DNA of 64,000 bases, from the NCBI GenBank assembly GCA_013398615.1, contig VZSR01000393.1, forward strand, positions 260,711-324,710, given 5' to 3'. How positions within the stretch are numbered: position 1 is the first letter of the stretch; the number at the start of each line of letters is the position of its first letter. The notes under the pieces were generated by a model. That model searched no databases, was not told the DNA's origin, and saw only the letters and a program-made list of their open reading frames with translations. Shown here piece after piece: positions 1-14,900 of this stretch. Source of the stretch: Brachypodius melanocephalos (taxonomy: Eukaryota > Chordata > Aves > Passeriformes > Pycnonotidae). The translations under genes and the position numbers were made by a program.

Positions 1-3000
1 TGCCACAAGATTCATATGGAACTTCATCTGAGAGAAGCCAAGGCATGACCAAGGCATACTTGCTCGGTGATTGCCCACCTGCATTCACACACAAAGACAA
101 AACCTGCATCTCTGACATCAAGGGAGAACTTTGAAATACATCTGTGTTATGCCACAGTCTTACGAGTTTGCAATATTTGCTGGGCATGTGACAATTCCTG
201 TTTCAGGGCTGAAGTGTTCTACACCTTCTAATCCAATTTCGGTTGACTCAGTCAATGGACTTTTCATCATTTCCTTCATATTCCTGTCATGATGGGTCCC
301 ATAAATCTTGCTAATGGAGGATATTACCTGATATCTGAGATACATTTTCCTTCTTGCATTATGATCACAATACATTTCATTTGCATTCCTTAGGCCCTGT
401 CCAAAGCAATTCTTCTCCATGGTTTCTGTTTATGCTCTTCATATGCTTGTGGACAAGTAGAACACTCTTCATTTATTTTTGCCAAGTTAAACACCTCTAA
501 TTCTTTTCATATTTCTTCATAAATCATTACTTCCAGCTCTTAAACACAGTTTTACAAAGAAAAGTTATTCTAGAAATGGTGTTGCCTGGGATCCACATTT
601 ACTAATCTTCCAGCAACTGTTCCATCATTTTTCTGACTACATGTGCTTGGCACTAATTCTGCCTTTTTTTTTTTTCTTTTTTTTTTTTCCTGGGTCCTCT
701 ACGGAGTGGTATGGGGAAAATTTTAGGCTTGAAGTGTCAACCTTATATATTTTCACATCAGTCAGCTCCTTCTGAATTCACTTCTGCCATGTTGCATGCA
801 GAAATTAATATAAAAATTATTGAGAAATTTACATCCAGTTTGATGGAATTCTGCAACACTGTCACTGTCACTCTTCTCAAATACAATATAATCCTTAACC
901 AGAAGTTACTGATAAAAATCTTCTATTTATTTTAGGCACCTACTATGTAGTAAAAAACATGTTTAAAATATGTTAAATATTTCAAATATGTTTAAAAACA
1001 TGTTAAAAATAAAAATATTTATGTTTAAAAATACCTCTCCTGGTAAGTGCAAACTCCGTATTCTTTAATGCAGTGCAGGTACCCTGATGCTTCCCAGGGC
1101 ATTCACATTCCTCTGGCTAAGTAGACATTAGCCCGGTCAAAGATTCACCAGGAGAATAAATCCAGTCTGCTTGATTCAAACTTACAGGAATAACATATCT
1201 TGAACAAAAAGCTATTTTACTTCTTTAGGTACCCAGAGTCATTGACACTTACTAAAAAGACCAGAACAAGCATCCAGGCAGCTCTGTCTTGGAGCAGGAG
1301 GTGCCTCACGACAGACATGCTTCCAAGCGTAGGAACTTTTTAGTGAATATGCTTCACAGATCATGAGCCAGAAAAATTCGGACAATATTTTACTGTGTAC
1401 TGAGCAATACTGACTCCAATCCCTTTTTAGAAAGGAGAAAAAGGAAAAGGTGTTCCTCACATGGATTCTGCAATCCCTCGCTATCTCAGCAGTTTATTAT
1501 CTTCCAAATTAATTCTCAATATTTTGCAAAAAAATACAGGTTAATTTCTTTTACATAAAGGACACATACATGGAACTGGTCTTCTATTTATAGTCCTCCT
1601 TTCCAAGTGTTCTATTAACGTCCCGCATTGTGAAATGTTTCCATTACTCACAGATAGCCTTGTGCTGCTGTGTTTTCCCCTTTGTCAAGGCCCATTTATG
1701 AAATCAGTTCAGGGCTCATCCATTTTAGATTCCTGCGTGACTCTCCTTTTATAATGATTTCTTTATTCTCCCCGCCCCACATACACCATAAGCCATTTCT
1801 TATTTCGTTTTAGAATTTACTCAGCCTTTTTGATTACTCTCTCTCTCTTTACATCGTAAATAATCCTCAATATTCTGATTTTTGCCCTATTTCCTTTCAT
1901 CATTTCAAGTAAAGGCAGCTTTGTACCATCAAATCTTTGAGCTACATCAATCACCTCTTCTGTCTTGTATCTTCCTTTATCAGATGAATTAATTGTGATG
2001 TGCTTATGATATATTTAAATCTTTGCCTGTTTTTCTCTCTACTTGTATTTGTTTTCTTTTTAAATATTTCTTGCACCCATTTCTCTGACACTAGTTGCTT
2101 AGGTCCTTGAAATTTATCAGAATTTTTAACAGTGTGATATTTCCCACTATGTGCAACTTACACACACTGTGAATTCAAGGATTTACCTCTTCAAAGCTGA
2201 CACAGAGCTGCTCTTTCCATGCTCAGACCCCACTGAGCTGCAGACTGCAGCTCTGACAGGGAAATTTTCCCTTTTTTCATTCCCTTTCACACATTTCTCA
2301 GCCAAGGAGATCAGTGAAGTTCTTCTTCCATGCTATTGTTCTGAGCAATTACTCCAAAGATCTTACTGATACAGATTTGAAAGAGTGAGAAAAACAAGAA
2401 ATACCCTTTAATTACCAAGGACAAAATGAGTACCAGCACTTCAGCTGAGGATGAAAGGAATTGTTTCATGTTCCACCTCAAATTCCTCATCCAACACTGA
2501 AGTTTCCACTGAATTCTGAGGAACTCAGGGCTCAGAAGGGTCTGCCCTGCTTCGGATCAACTTAAACATGGTTTGTCTGTCTCCACGCAGTACAATGTGT
2601 GCCCTGTGCTTCCAGGGATTCCTCAGGAATGTGCTATCATGTCTTATCAACACACAGTACTTGTCAAGTGTTGATGCAAAAAGCCCAAAGGAACATGTGC
2701 AAACCGACTTCAGAAGAAGAAATCGTGAGGAAGACCTGAGGGAGTTTATAAAAACACCAGGAGTAAAATTTGGTTATTAGAAACATTCTTGTAATGCTGA
2801 ACACATCCCAATGACCAGCAAAATCCCCCATGCACTTGTAAATGGACAAAAGAACATAAAGGCAATATAGTGCAGATTCTGAAGAGGTCTCTTCCAGAAG
2901 ACTGAGCAAGTCAGAAAACACTGTCCACAGGTGAATTGTATACCTTCAGTTCAGTTTGTCAGAAATCCAGTACCACAGCACGTCGGGATGGCAAGAGAAG

Positions 3001-6000
3001 GGTTTTGTAAGATAAATGTATTTGCAGTGTCACACTCCCTTGTACCTGTGCAGGGTGGTGTTTTTCTTAACAAAAGACTCAGATATTTTGAGTTGCAGAC
3101 AGAAAAAATTGTTTATAATCTAATTAAAACAAAAAAAAATTTGAAAATTTAAATAAATTACAAAACCAAAAATAAAAAGAAAGGTTGTAATTATTTATTA
3201 TGCCAAGTAACCAGCTCCCATCCTGCTTGCTGCTGTGTTGCTCAGGGAAGATGGCTGTAGGCTTTGGCAGGCTCCTAACTCATATAGGAGGACCATAAAA
3301 ACCAGTTAAGGGCTCCTCAAGAACATTCTGACTGCTCTTGTAAGAATTAAAAAAGGAAAAAAAAAAAAAGAAAACTACCAGGTGAAGCTGAGAAGATGAT
3401 GCATGTAAAAAAAGAGAAAAAGACACTCCAAGAAATGGGCTGTGTTATTTCTCACAGTAAAATTTGTGCATGGAGAGCAAAACTATGATAAAAAAGTTGC
3501 AGCTCATTGTTTATTGCCTCAGTGATATCCAGAGGAAATCTGCTTAGTCTGCAACCCAGAGGAGGATTTTCCCACCTTCTAGCTATGAAAATCTGAAACT
3601 AATTCTGTGTTCTCTGGCCACTCATAATACAGCCTCTACAATCTAAACATAATTAACAACACTGCTGCTGCTGCTAATGAATAAGCTAGAAAAAAATCTA
3701 CCCCACTGTTATCCAATGTTAATTTTCCAGGGAGAAAGGGAGAGAGACAGGCAAGGATGACAAAGTAATATTTTGAGGTCAAAGCAGGCAATTGCAATTC
3801 CATTCCATAAGGCCATTACGTTCTGAGCAGTGATTACCAAAGGAGCCTCACCAGGTTAAAGAAAAAGGTCCGTTTACCTTTCAGACCTTCCTGGTTCTGA
3901 AACTGGCAAACAGATATTACCAACACCTTCACACTGGCTGGAGCCTTTCACAGCTGCATCCATGAACAGATCATCACAGGCAGCCCAACACCTAAAAAGA
4001 CCTTTGAAAATATTTCCTATTCGTGATCAGACCTTTTTTTTCCAAACATAATAGCAACCTCTGCTGTCCCACCAAAATCCAAAATTCAAATCACGAAAAA
4101 AACCCAAAAGCAAAATATATTCCCCTAGTCTTCTCCCCAAGACCGGCACAAGCTATTCTTAACATCAGGTCAATAGCAACACAACGAGGAGAAAACTTTT
4201 CAATATTAATTTTGTAAGTTAGTCCAATTAAAGATAACACCTTCAGTGTCCCTTATGCTGCATTTTCCAAACATTTTAAAACATTCAGTACAAAATGCTG
4301 ATCATGAATGAAGCTGAAAGCTAGCTGCTGAGCTCTGCCAGGAGGAAAAACTTTGTCCCTAGGGAACTGGCCAGCTCTCAGACACGTGATCCGGCAAGTT
4401 ACTCCAACCTCTGTTGTATTCCAAGGGCTTCCTTTAATCCAATTGTTTAGATACAGCTTGATATTATTATCCCAGATCTCATTACAACATTGCAGAGAGT
4501 GGTCTATAAGTCATGAATCGAGAATAAAGAGTGGGCTGCAAAATAGTCAGTTCTAATCCTAGCTACATCAGAAAATCTCTGCTAAGAACAAGGCATCTTT
4601 GCTTGGAGTGAGGGGCAGACAAAGATGATGGGAAAAACAAGGCTGATGTACTATTAAGAAACTACCAAAAAATTGATGTTCAAAGCTCATCTCCTCCTCT
4701 CCTCTTTTTAGGTGTCGTTTGGAAATACCTACACTTTCACAGGAAAGACAGGGCAAGTGCCAAACCCTGGTCAGATACCCACCTGTGCTAGGGAGCAACG
4801 ATCATGCCCTCCACCTCCAATGGGCTCTTAATTATGTCTTGTCCCCAGATTGTCAAATTATATTTTTCACTCTTGAAGCTCTGTCCAGAGATATCTTCCA
4901 TCTATCTCTCCAGTCTGAGGAACTAGCTCAGTATTGTGTCTTCCTGAATAATTTGAGTTGGAATCAAAATCCTTGGCAGAGCAGCAGTGGATGACACCAA
5001 AATATGAGTGCAATAATACCTGTGCACACTATTTCTTGAAACTACCATTTCATAGGGTTATTTCTCACCATCTGACTCTTGGGCCATGGGAAGTGTGGCA
5101 TAAAAATGTATTTATGATTTTTGCCTTTACAACAGGTTTCTTAAATTCCACTAGATGTTGTTAAAAAGTATTTCCTTTTCCTTTTTACAACAACTGTCCT
5201 TTGTTGGTTCTTTCACTACAGTAAGCATAAACAAGAGTTTCACATTCCTCATGTGCCATGACCTGCTCTCCCTGTGGCACTGAAACAGGCATGGGCATCT
5301 CTCCCCACGCTCAGTATTATTGGGTGGAGTGTGTCAATAACTTCCAGTTCCACTCTGCAAAAACCTCTGATAAAAACTTGGAACTCTGAGGATGAGAAGA
5401 AAAGAAAATAAATATGCACACACAAAATAAACAGCGGGTGTAATTGTTTGCAAGGCTGCTACTGCTTTGAACTATCTTGATTTTGAGGGCTGCTATTATG
5501 ATAAACCTTGGTTATAGTCCTCTGGAAAGCGACAAGAAATTGTCATGACATCCAACACAGACACTGCTGTTGATGCTTGGCATCCAAGCAGTTCCAGCAA
5601 CTCAGACTGGTGGCCAGTAATCCTCAGTTGCTGAAACAGTAATTTAACTCCCAGCACCATAGTTAATTACTTCCTCTTCCTCTTTAATAAATCACCTTTC
5701 TTTTGTATTTCTTTAAATTCTAGGCAGCAAGAATGAGATATCTTGTAATCTTCCTGAAGAGTCTCACATACTGAGCACCGCTAAATATTTGGCAAGATAA
5801 ATGACAGAGCTGCTCTAAAGGAGTCATGTATTCTAGAAATAAAAAAGAAACATCTGTTGTCTCTTTTGTCAATGTGAAAGGTGAGCCACGTAAAACATGG
5901 GATAGCAAAATACTGAGGAATGACAGAAGACATGCCCATGTCAATTCAGGTGTAAGGTTATCCCATTTCCTTTCATTTCTGAGGCTCTGACATGCTTCAT

Positions 6001-9000
6001 TTTTCAGAAAGATGTGTAGGCGACCAAAGTAAAGGTTATTAGATCTTGCTGGTCTGAAATCTAGGGGGAAAAAAAAGATACCTCTTAGCTTTGCACACAG
6101 ATATTGTTGGGTTTGACTCTGCTGGGGACTCAGACACAACCTGGGAGGCTCAGAAGCCTGTCAGTGTCCATCAGAACATTCAACCTTTGCAGCCAAGTTC
6201 ATAGAGGTGTTCCACGGCACCTTTGGCCAGTGAAAAGGCCATGACTTTCAAGTTGCATCTGCCTTGGGACTACACTCAGAAAGTGCTGCACAGGACCCTA
6301 CAGAGGCTTAGCAAAGTGATGGATCAGGAGAGCTAGAACCTGAAATTTTATATCCCAGAAGCAGCATGAACATCTGGTTGAAGACTTTTATTAGCAGAGA
6401 TCAAGCAGGGACACCTCCCTCACCACTGAAATGGTGTTGCACACCAGAGTATCCCATTAGCTCTCCCAGGTGGGAAGAAAGTACTTTTTTCTCCTCAATA
6501 AAAGAACAAAGACCATTGATTTTTCTGTTTGTAGAGGGCAGGCAAAACCAACTCAGGTAAAGTCCTCCTTCTCTAGTACTTGTTTGAGATACACTGTGTG
6601 GTTGAGTTTTTATAGCTGAAAAAATGCATCTCAAGCTGTAAAGCAGGGAGTTCTCCAGCTCTCACCTGTGTCAGCACAGTGGCTGCAGCAGGGGCAGATT
6701 CTGAGGGACAGAGAGTTCTTTTTTGGAGGAGGGCAGGAACCTGACACAATTGGTGTTCAAGTCAAAGAAAGAGGCTGCAAGGTTTTAACACATTACCTGA
6801 TTTACATTATTATTTACACTATTTTACATTTAAAGTACAAAAAAGTATTATTTCAGCTCTTTCTTGGATGCACATTGTAGCACACTGACTGACCACTTTA
6901 TCCCTTTGCAAAGGGTGGCACAGACACTTCACAAATGTTTACTCCAGGATTAAATATTTTTCGTTCAGCTTGCATATGACTCACTAGTAGGCTCCCAGGT
7001 TTGCCTGGATTATTTGTTATATTTATTGAAAAGTACACATGTACACATACTAAATTCACTAAAAAAGCAAGGATTCTGAAAGACTCCTGCTCAGTAAACA
7101 GGAGTGCCAACATCCTCCATGCTAACAGCCCTGACTGAAGTAGTTTACTTAAGAGGAGGAATTAACTCCAGGGCAGTTATTCTTTTGAATGTCAATAGAC
7201 AGCAGCATTGAGAAAACTTTTTTCCCCTTGTTTTTTGCTGTTGGTTTGGGAAAAGGAATCTTTAAAAGCAGAAGACAGCAACAAATAAAATCAAACACAC
7301 CAGTCATCAATGGATGAATTCTAATATTAATTATTAAAGATAATTCTAATAGTTGTCTCACAGAATATGGACTTTTCACAGAAGAAACAGAACAGGAATA
7401 GACAGCTCAGACCCAGGACCCTCTCCCTTGCCCAGTGCAGGTAGTGGGATGGGGCACACTCTGCAGGCTGGGCAAGTCTCCACTGATGTGTTTTTCTGCC
7501 AGCATATTGTCCGTCAGGAAAAGGCATTGGCGGGGAGGTGGGGTAAGACTCTCAAGCATTTCTCCCTTCAAATTATCTCAGTCATTTCATTTTACAGACA
7601 TATCACGATGAAAATATTACCAAATATCTAAGCAAAATGAAAGTGGTTAGCCTTGAGAGGAGCTGAGTTGCACAGCCATGATTGTGATCGTGGCCATCCC
7701 TGGTGGTATTTGTCAGGCGCTCACTGTAACACCCTCAGCACAGGGAAGAGATCTGGAAAGGAGTGGAAAGTGCCCAGGGGTTCACTGACAGCCATGAGGG
7801 AAGGCAGAACAGGATCCCAGGGTGCATGGACACAAAAACAAATGTCCAAGTAATAAAAATATTCTGAACTACTTCAGCTAAATATTTCAGTGTAACATTT
7901 ACAGTTCTATCTACTAAGTTAAAGCTCCTGCATAGAGTACTCTGCACTTTAATATGTATTTCTATTTAACATTAATTTCCCATTGAATTTTAAATTGAAG
8001 CAGGAAACACCAATTCTTTCCCATTAGTACTTTGGTGAAGTATTTTGAATCCCTTGCTGTACTGTTTAGTTCCATCTGTTGATGTTTCTTTCCTTATCAC
8101 TTCATCCCTCCAAGCTAGCCAGTATTCCTCTCTTGCCATCCCATGTTAATCAGTCAGTTATCACTGCTACCTGACATCTGTCCATGCTAAAGAAGGGAAG
8201 AAATGAGGGGGCAGCTGGGGAACATGGAAAGAGCCTTCAAATAAAGAGAAGGTTGTTATAAAGAGTGAAGAGCTTTCTTCAGGTTCATAGAACACAAAAG
8301 AATGGAAGTAGGTATGAACTGTAGTAAGGGAGATTTAGATTAAATAAAGGAAACCTCCTCTCTCAAATAGAAAATGTAATTAAGCACTAGAATACATTTC
8401 TGTAAGGATATCAATTGCCTCCAGAGATGGAGGAATCTTTTATGGTCCTTCCCAGATGTAAATCCAGAGATAAATCCTGGACATCCCTTTCCCTTACTTT
8501 TGAGAGTTAGTTCTTTAACATTACCTTGCAAGATAACCAGGTTTGATTTTTTTCATTTAACAAAAGTTGTAGAGTTACTAAATCTTTTGGTAAAAGGAAG
8601 TGCTTTGTCTAAGGAACACCAGTGCTCCATAAAAGCTGACAGCCTGTCTGCAAGAGCTGCCAGCAACAGCATGGGGAGAAGAAGCTTTGCCTGAGGGGCT
8701 TGCAGAATAATCCTGTGCCCTCCTAGTCTCCAGCCACTGGAGTCAGGAAGAATGGCAAACTTCATAAAACTGTTTTAAAGGAAACCATCAGAACCTAAGA
8801 TTTACTTGGTATTATAACTCTGAATCTTACCATATTCTTCGGCTGCATAAAATCCTAAAGGCTAATTTTAAACTGGGGGAGAAGGAGATTTCTGTTTATT
8901 AGCTTTGGTCTTGAGTTTTGAGTTGTATCAAGTGCTTTTTTACTTCTGGATATAATAAAGACTAAATAGGAATCTCTCATATTTGTAGTTTTATGCACTA

Positions 9001-11698
9001 TCTTTCAAGCAAGCTCCAGTTGTTTTGGCAGCTTACAGCACAATTAATCTATGCAGAGAATTCTCCTGTTCAATAGGACATAGAGAGATTCTGCTCCAAA
9101 TTCTTTTAGAGGAATTGCAGGATAAGCAATGGAGATCAGTATCTGATCTGATCAGCACTGTGGTAGTTAAAACAGGGAGAGAAAAACAACATTGTTTTGC
9201 ACTTGGAAACCTGTTTCTAATCAGTTGAGCTACTCCTATGGGGTCAAATAAAAATTATTAGCTTATTAAAAGCATAGTTTTGCTATTTAATAACCAAAAA
9301 TGATTGAAAATCCTGTTCCAGATCCTGATAATTTTAGTGTTTCTAGTTAAGCCTACAAAATTGCATTCATTATTAGTGTCTAGATTCATTAACAATTCAA
9401 TTTATAGATATTAATGCTTATAATGCATGCTTCACTTGCCAAAACTTGAAGAGAAATTGTTTCAATTAGCTTTCATGGATCATGGATCCTACCGGCTGGG
9501 TATTTTTAGACAAAAGATACAAACACATCCCCAAGCAATGCTAATGCACAGCTGGGATCCGTATGGAAGGTCAGCTAATGGTTTAAAAGGAAAACCAGTA
9601 AATAAATTTTACATAGAACTGGGGGACAGGAACAGAATCAATCAAATATTTGCAGGTCACACCCCTCCCCTTAAAAACACCACAATTCCCTGGACTGGGT
9701 TTTTAGAAATAAGCCATAAGATATAAGGTAGTAACTGGGTTAAGGGATATTTGTCAGGCTGTGGTGAAGCATGCCAGGTATGCATGGGCCTAAGGCAAAC
9801 TGCTTCCTTCTCATTTTCATTCGAACTACATAATTAAAGTCAGCAACGATGCACCAATGTAGCCATTTGAGAGGATTGTAGCCAAGGAGGGAACTGTGAT
9901 CAACACTTAATTTTCTTTCTTTAGGTCTGTTACAGTCAGGGAGAACAACCCAAAATCTACCCAAAACAGATTTGTGCTACACCTGCCTACTGAAGCCGCA
10001 CAAGAGGACAGAAGGGAACAGAAGTAGCTGGCGAGGTGGCAGGGTCAGGGATAAGGTGCCCACTGCTGTGGCAGTGAGAGCAGGAGGGCTGGGGCAGCAG
10101 AGCCGTGCCCAGGGTCACAGGGACCCGCAGCCGGAGCCCCCTTTGGGCCCTGAGCTGCCGCAATGGCACCGACACGCAGCCGGCATCGCTCGGCTCCACG
10201 GCCGGCATCTGAGCAATGGACAGAAGGTACCAGGAAATGTTGGCCTTTGATATTGCCAGTGCTGGATTACCGTTCCTCCTCCGCTGCTGAGCACTGGAAA
10301 CACCAGCTGGAAAGTGCTGGCATTTAATGCAGCTAATACGTGGATGGTACCCTGAGGTACATGTGGTGTTTCTGAAGTCAGTGCAAGTCCCCACAGACTG
10401 AGAGCCAGCTGGCTGTTCCTGCTGAGACTCGGCATGAGAACATGAGCTGAGCTGAAGCCTGCAGTCCATACCTGCTCACAGCACCATGGCTTCTCTCCCA
10501 TCTGCACAACTATCTTTGAGACTCAAAGAAAATTGGTATTTCTGCAAGCAACTTCAGTTGGTGGCTCTCCTTGGTGAGAGCAAGGTACACTATGTTCCAG
10601 AGACATTGAAGATGATCAGTATCTATCTGAGCAGCCTAAACCAACCTTTCTTCTAAAAAGCTGGTCTTTATTTCTGAAGGGTCTATACAAATCAGTCAAG
10701 TGATTTGAGTTGGCTTAGTTTTGGAGAGCAGAGGTCTGGAGGGTACTGACCACGGAGGTGTCTCACAGGCATCTCACTGCTGCACTTGCACATATCATTT
10801 GTTTGTAGGGCAGTAGTCAGGCCCCCCCACTAAATTCTTTGACAGTGATGTGAGAGCATGTGCTCAGCTGGAATTTCTCTGCAGAGAAAGCAATTAAGAA
10901 AAAGATTTAGAGAAGTAACATCAGCCCTGAAGTTGGCTGGTGCCCAGTCTGCAGAGCAGCAGCATTAGCATGGACTCACTGCCACTCAAAGCAGCTTTGG
11001 GGCCAGCAAACTCAGAGGTACATCTTGCCAAATAAACACTTTTGGGGAGTTAGGACTTAAGCCAGGGTAACCTAGTTATAATTCAATGAAGGGAAAACCA
11101 AATTATCTATCTTCCAGTTTGACTTTTTCCTAATTTGGTACAGAGAACAGATCAGTGCTCCATTCATGCTTATACTTTGGCAAAACAGACGGGATGACTA
11201 AGCCACAAGGCCACTTATATTTACACCCAGTCTGTTGCAGGCCTCAGAGTTAATATAGAAAAGTCATCTAAACAAGTGTTTTTAATGACATAATGCATCT
11301 TCAACTGCACCAAGCAATAAGGAACAAAAGCTCACAGACCTTAACCTGCACTATCCATGTTCCCAAATTCATTAATTCAAGACTACAGCCGGAATAGTAT
11401 TTGAAAAGAAGCAACTCAATTAATAAGAAAAATGCCTGAGAAGCCCATCAGTAGTGCAGTGGCAGCCTGACTGCCAGCAGCTGTGGCCAGCCGTGAGGTC
11501 TTTAGCAGCACCACAATACTGGTCGAGACCATCACCCACTTGGTTTCAAAATCCCAGAGCCCTGACTTTCTTTGCCATAGAGAACAAACATACTCCAACT
11601 ATGAGAAAATGCCATTACCTCTCCCACTTCCCATGAACATGCTTCCAGACCTTTCCTACCAGCCTCTGAACACCCTGGCTCTTGCACTGACTGCAGAG
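1..11698. other. Intergenic DNA, no recognisable gene
   Basis: This is AT-rich sequence with frequent stops in all frames. All open frames are under about 165 codons and none resembles a family I know. Low-complexity tracts include T-runs near 664-690. A small CpG-rich patch lies at about 10,060-10,230 and creates overlapping ORFs on both strands (for example 9,987-10,469 minus), which I read as chance. I see no splice-flanked coding exon, tRNA or structured RNA that I can defend. Confidence 0.6.
664..690. repeat. Poly(T) tract
   Basis: There are two adjacent T runs broken by single C residues. It may be a decayed poly(A) tail of a minus-strand retroposed copy, but I do not recognise a body next to it. 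Confidence 0.6.
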
Positions 11699-11945
11699 AG
11701 TCACAGAACAGCCCAGGCTGGAAGGGGCTGTGGTAGATCTTTCATGGGAAAAGGAGCCCAGATAAGTTTATTTCACACTGTTCAGAAGCATCTTGAAACC
11801 CTCCAGTAGCAGACTCCACCACATCCCTCGGGGCTGTGCCTACTTCTAAGGAGCCCCACATCTGAACTGTAATGATGGGCAGATAAAGATTGAAATCTGG
11901 AACATTAGGACTAACTCCCGTATCTAGGGCACTGAACATCAATGA
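11699..11945 (-). mobile_element. CR1 LINE 3' fragment, diverged
   Basis: The plus strand opens with a TCACAGAA...CAGGCTGGAAGGGGC pattern, the reverse complement of the usual CR1 3' end. It continues with a stretch like the CR1 motif about cutting a name short by 'cctccag...gactccaccacatccc'. The copy is 5'-truncated, diverged and carries no coding potential. The left boundary is fairly clear and the right boundary is approximate. Confidence 0.65.
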
Positions 11946-14900
11946 CACCACACTGAGTCCACCTGGAAATCAAGTAAATTGATAAATAGGCTCAGAAAGG
12001 GAAAGGACTCTCTGCTGTTGAGTTTTGTTTAGGTTCAGCATTGTTGCGCTTTTATAGGTTTTGCAGTCATATAGCCAGATCAATGCTGAAAACACAGGAA
12101 AAAAAAATTCTCTAAGTTCTTTTTTTTTTTTTTTTGACTATTTTTTTCCTCCCACCACAGGAGCAATTCAATAAAGTGAAGTTATTTTTGGCAAAAAGCA
12201 CTTTTCACCAAGAATTGCTTAAATGCTTTTCTTGAGCAGTTTCCTTTTGTCTTTTCTAAATTCAGTGATTGGTTTTACAACCATCAAACTTCTGCAGTTT
12301 TAACTCTAAGGTTACATATTCCTTGCCTCTTTAACAAACTCCACTTATTTATCAATAACTAAGTTAATTTTTGCATTTTATTTTTTGCAGAAATTGTCTG
12401 CACTGGGCAGTGGTTAGAGGCAGGAGGTTGACATGGTGAGAGGATGATGGAAACAGAACAGCACATATGGATTAGGCATAGAGTGAATTAAATAGTGGGA
12501 CACAGGCAAGACTGACAGAAGGAAATGTTAATGGGCACAAGCCAACAAACACCTTCCTTAATTTTCTGTACCACCAATTAAGTTTGCCATCTTCTTCCCA
12601 GAAGCCTTTAGCTTCCCATTGTGCTGCCCGTTGTGACATCCTTAAACTGCTCCCTGGGTCACTGACCCTTCTCAAGGGTCTGCGGCTCCCATGATGATAA
12701 CAAGCTGGAGGAGGAGTTGCAGTTGGGGGTGTTGTCACCACATGACAGCAGCAAGGCACACACGAGTTGCAATACCTTGACTGCAGATGTGGGTATTTGG
12801 CACAACACCCAGACTGCTCCACCAGCTGAGAGCAGTCTCTGCAGGAAGCAGGTTCATTCCTGCTTGGGCTGATGGACAGCAAGGCTCCTGACCATGAGAC
12901 GAAACAGGTGATGAAAGTGAACTGAAGAAGGAGGAGGGGGATTCTGAAAAAGGTCATGAGAGTGTCAGATAAGCTGTTATGAGACATGAAAGTTATTGTG
13001 CTCAGGAGCTACTTGTAACTTTATATCTGTCCCTCAAGAGAATTCCTGTGGTGAGCTCAGCAGGTCCCATCCCCATATTTTATGTATTTAGTAAAACAGA
13101 GTGCGATACTCCAAATACCCTCACAGCAAAGGTCGATTTTGGGAAAAAAAAAGAAAAAAAAAGTTTGCAAGATTTCCATTTTAGCAAAGCTTCAATTCTT
13201 ACAAGATATTCCAAGTTTTATCTTGCTGGGGAAAAACAAAAAAACAAAACAAAAAAAACCAATAAAAAACCCAACTTCCCCCCACACCAAAAACAAAGCA
13301 AATCCAAAAAACAAACCCCCCCCCAAAAAAAACCCCAACAAACCACCAAAAAACCCCCAACCACCACTAAAAAAAAAAAAAAAAAATAAAAAAAAGGCAG
13401 TTATTTGTGGCAAGAATGCCTGCCTGGTTTAACGCCCTCTCTGCCCTCCTCTCGCCAGCCCAGCACTGGAGGCAGACTCTGTGCTGGTATTTGAACTCAG
13501 CCAAAGGAAGCCACTTCCTCATTAAGACATACCCAAATATGGCAATAACATAGAGAGCCAAAAGTAGTAACAGATTTATTATTACCACTATGTGGAAATA
13601 ATTTTTTTCGCTGTTACTCAATCCAGTTAATTATCCATGCAAAGTAAAGTTATTCCTGGCAGCCACAGAGGCAGAGCTGACTTGGTAATGGCTGGGGATG
13701 GAATGGTTGTTATGCAGGAGGAGAAACTAAATAGTTCAGTAAATTAGTCCAAATAGATCCACACAGGGATTGGCCTTTAGAGATTCAAAATACTGAATTC
13801 AATGCTTTTAGGCTTATCATACTTCTTATTTAATAGAGAAGTGTCTGATCTGGGACTGCATCATATCCCAAAGACTCTACAAAGAGGTAATTTTTCAGCA
13901 TGCCCTGAGGGTAACAGGAAGAATTACAGAAAGCTTCAAACCATCCAGCTCCCACAAGCATCCTGGACTTTCACTAGAGCAACAATGCACAGCCAGTAAG
14001 GAACGTTGGTGTTTCCTGAATGCTTGGAGGGTGTTACAAAGCACACCACCAAGCGCTTCAGTGGTGTCTGATGTCGTTGAGGGGAGTAAAAAGCTGAGAG
14101 TGCAGCACCATCTCTGTCACCAGCCTCAGCACAGCTCGGCCTGAAGCACCCTGTAGCCCAGCTCCCAAGGCATTCTGGAGGCACTCTGCTTGCACTTGGA
14201 GCTTATTTGCCCTGAGAAGCATCCCCACAATCAAGTTTTACCTCGTGAGAAAGAAACCCAAACAATAAAAAGCCAACACCAAACACAAAATGCCACATTC
14301 TCTTTGACAGTGGGAAAGAAGACCAAAAACATGAACCCATACAGCAGAAAAATCTCAAAACCTACAGAAAACAAGAGCTGAAATGAAGAAAACCACAGAA
14401 TTTATTAAAAAAATTTTTTGAACTGTCCACAGGCACAGTGATTGTATAAACACTAAACAACAGGAACATAAATGAACACTATGGGAAAAGAAACTGCTGA
14501 CATTTTTACTGCAGGAAGGACAGACCACCAAGAACAGTCTGACTCAAACACCCAGTGTTGGTTCCCACACCAGAGCTGTTTGTGTTGGCTCCAGCACCCA
14601 GTTCCAAGCAGAACAGTAAGAACATGCATTCTGCTGATGTTTGAATAACCCCTGCCAACAAATTGATCCCCCAGCAGCCAGGCTGTAGGAGATGGGTTGA
14701 CATAAATGAGAGAGCAAGACAGTAAAAAAGACACTTAGCACTCTCCTTCCAGCACCAGTGTTCTCTGGGAGCTCTTTCTGTTTCCCTTCTTTGAAAGAGA
14801 TTATTTCTTCCCCCCAGTCCAGGAAAAGCATAACCCAAAAGGGCATTGGTGAACATATGCAATGTACATGCAAGGGAGACATGGCTGCCCCAGAAACACA

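Noticed and set aside
13082..13432. Lys/Pro-rich ORFs in an A/C tract
   Set aside because: This is pure low-complexity composition, and all frames read similar runs.
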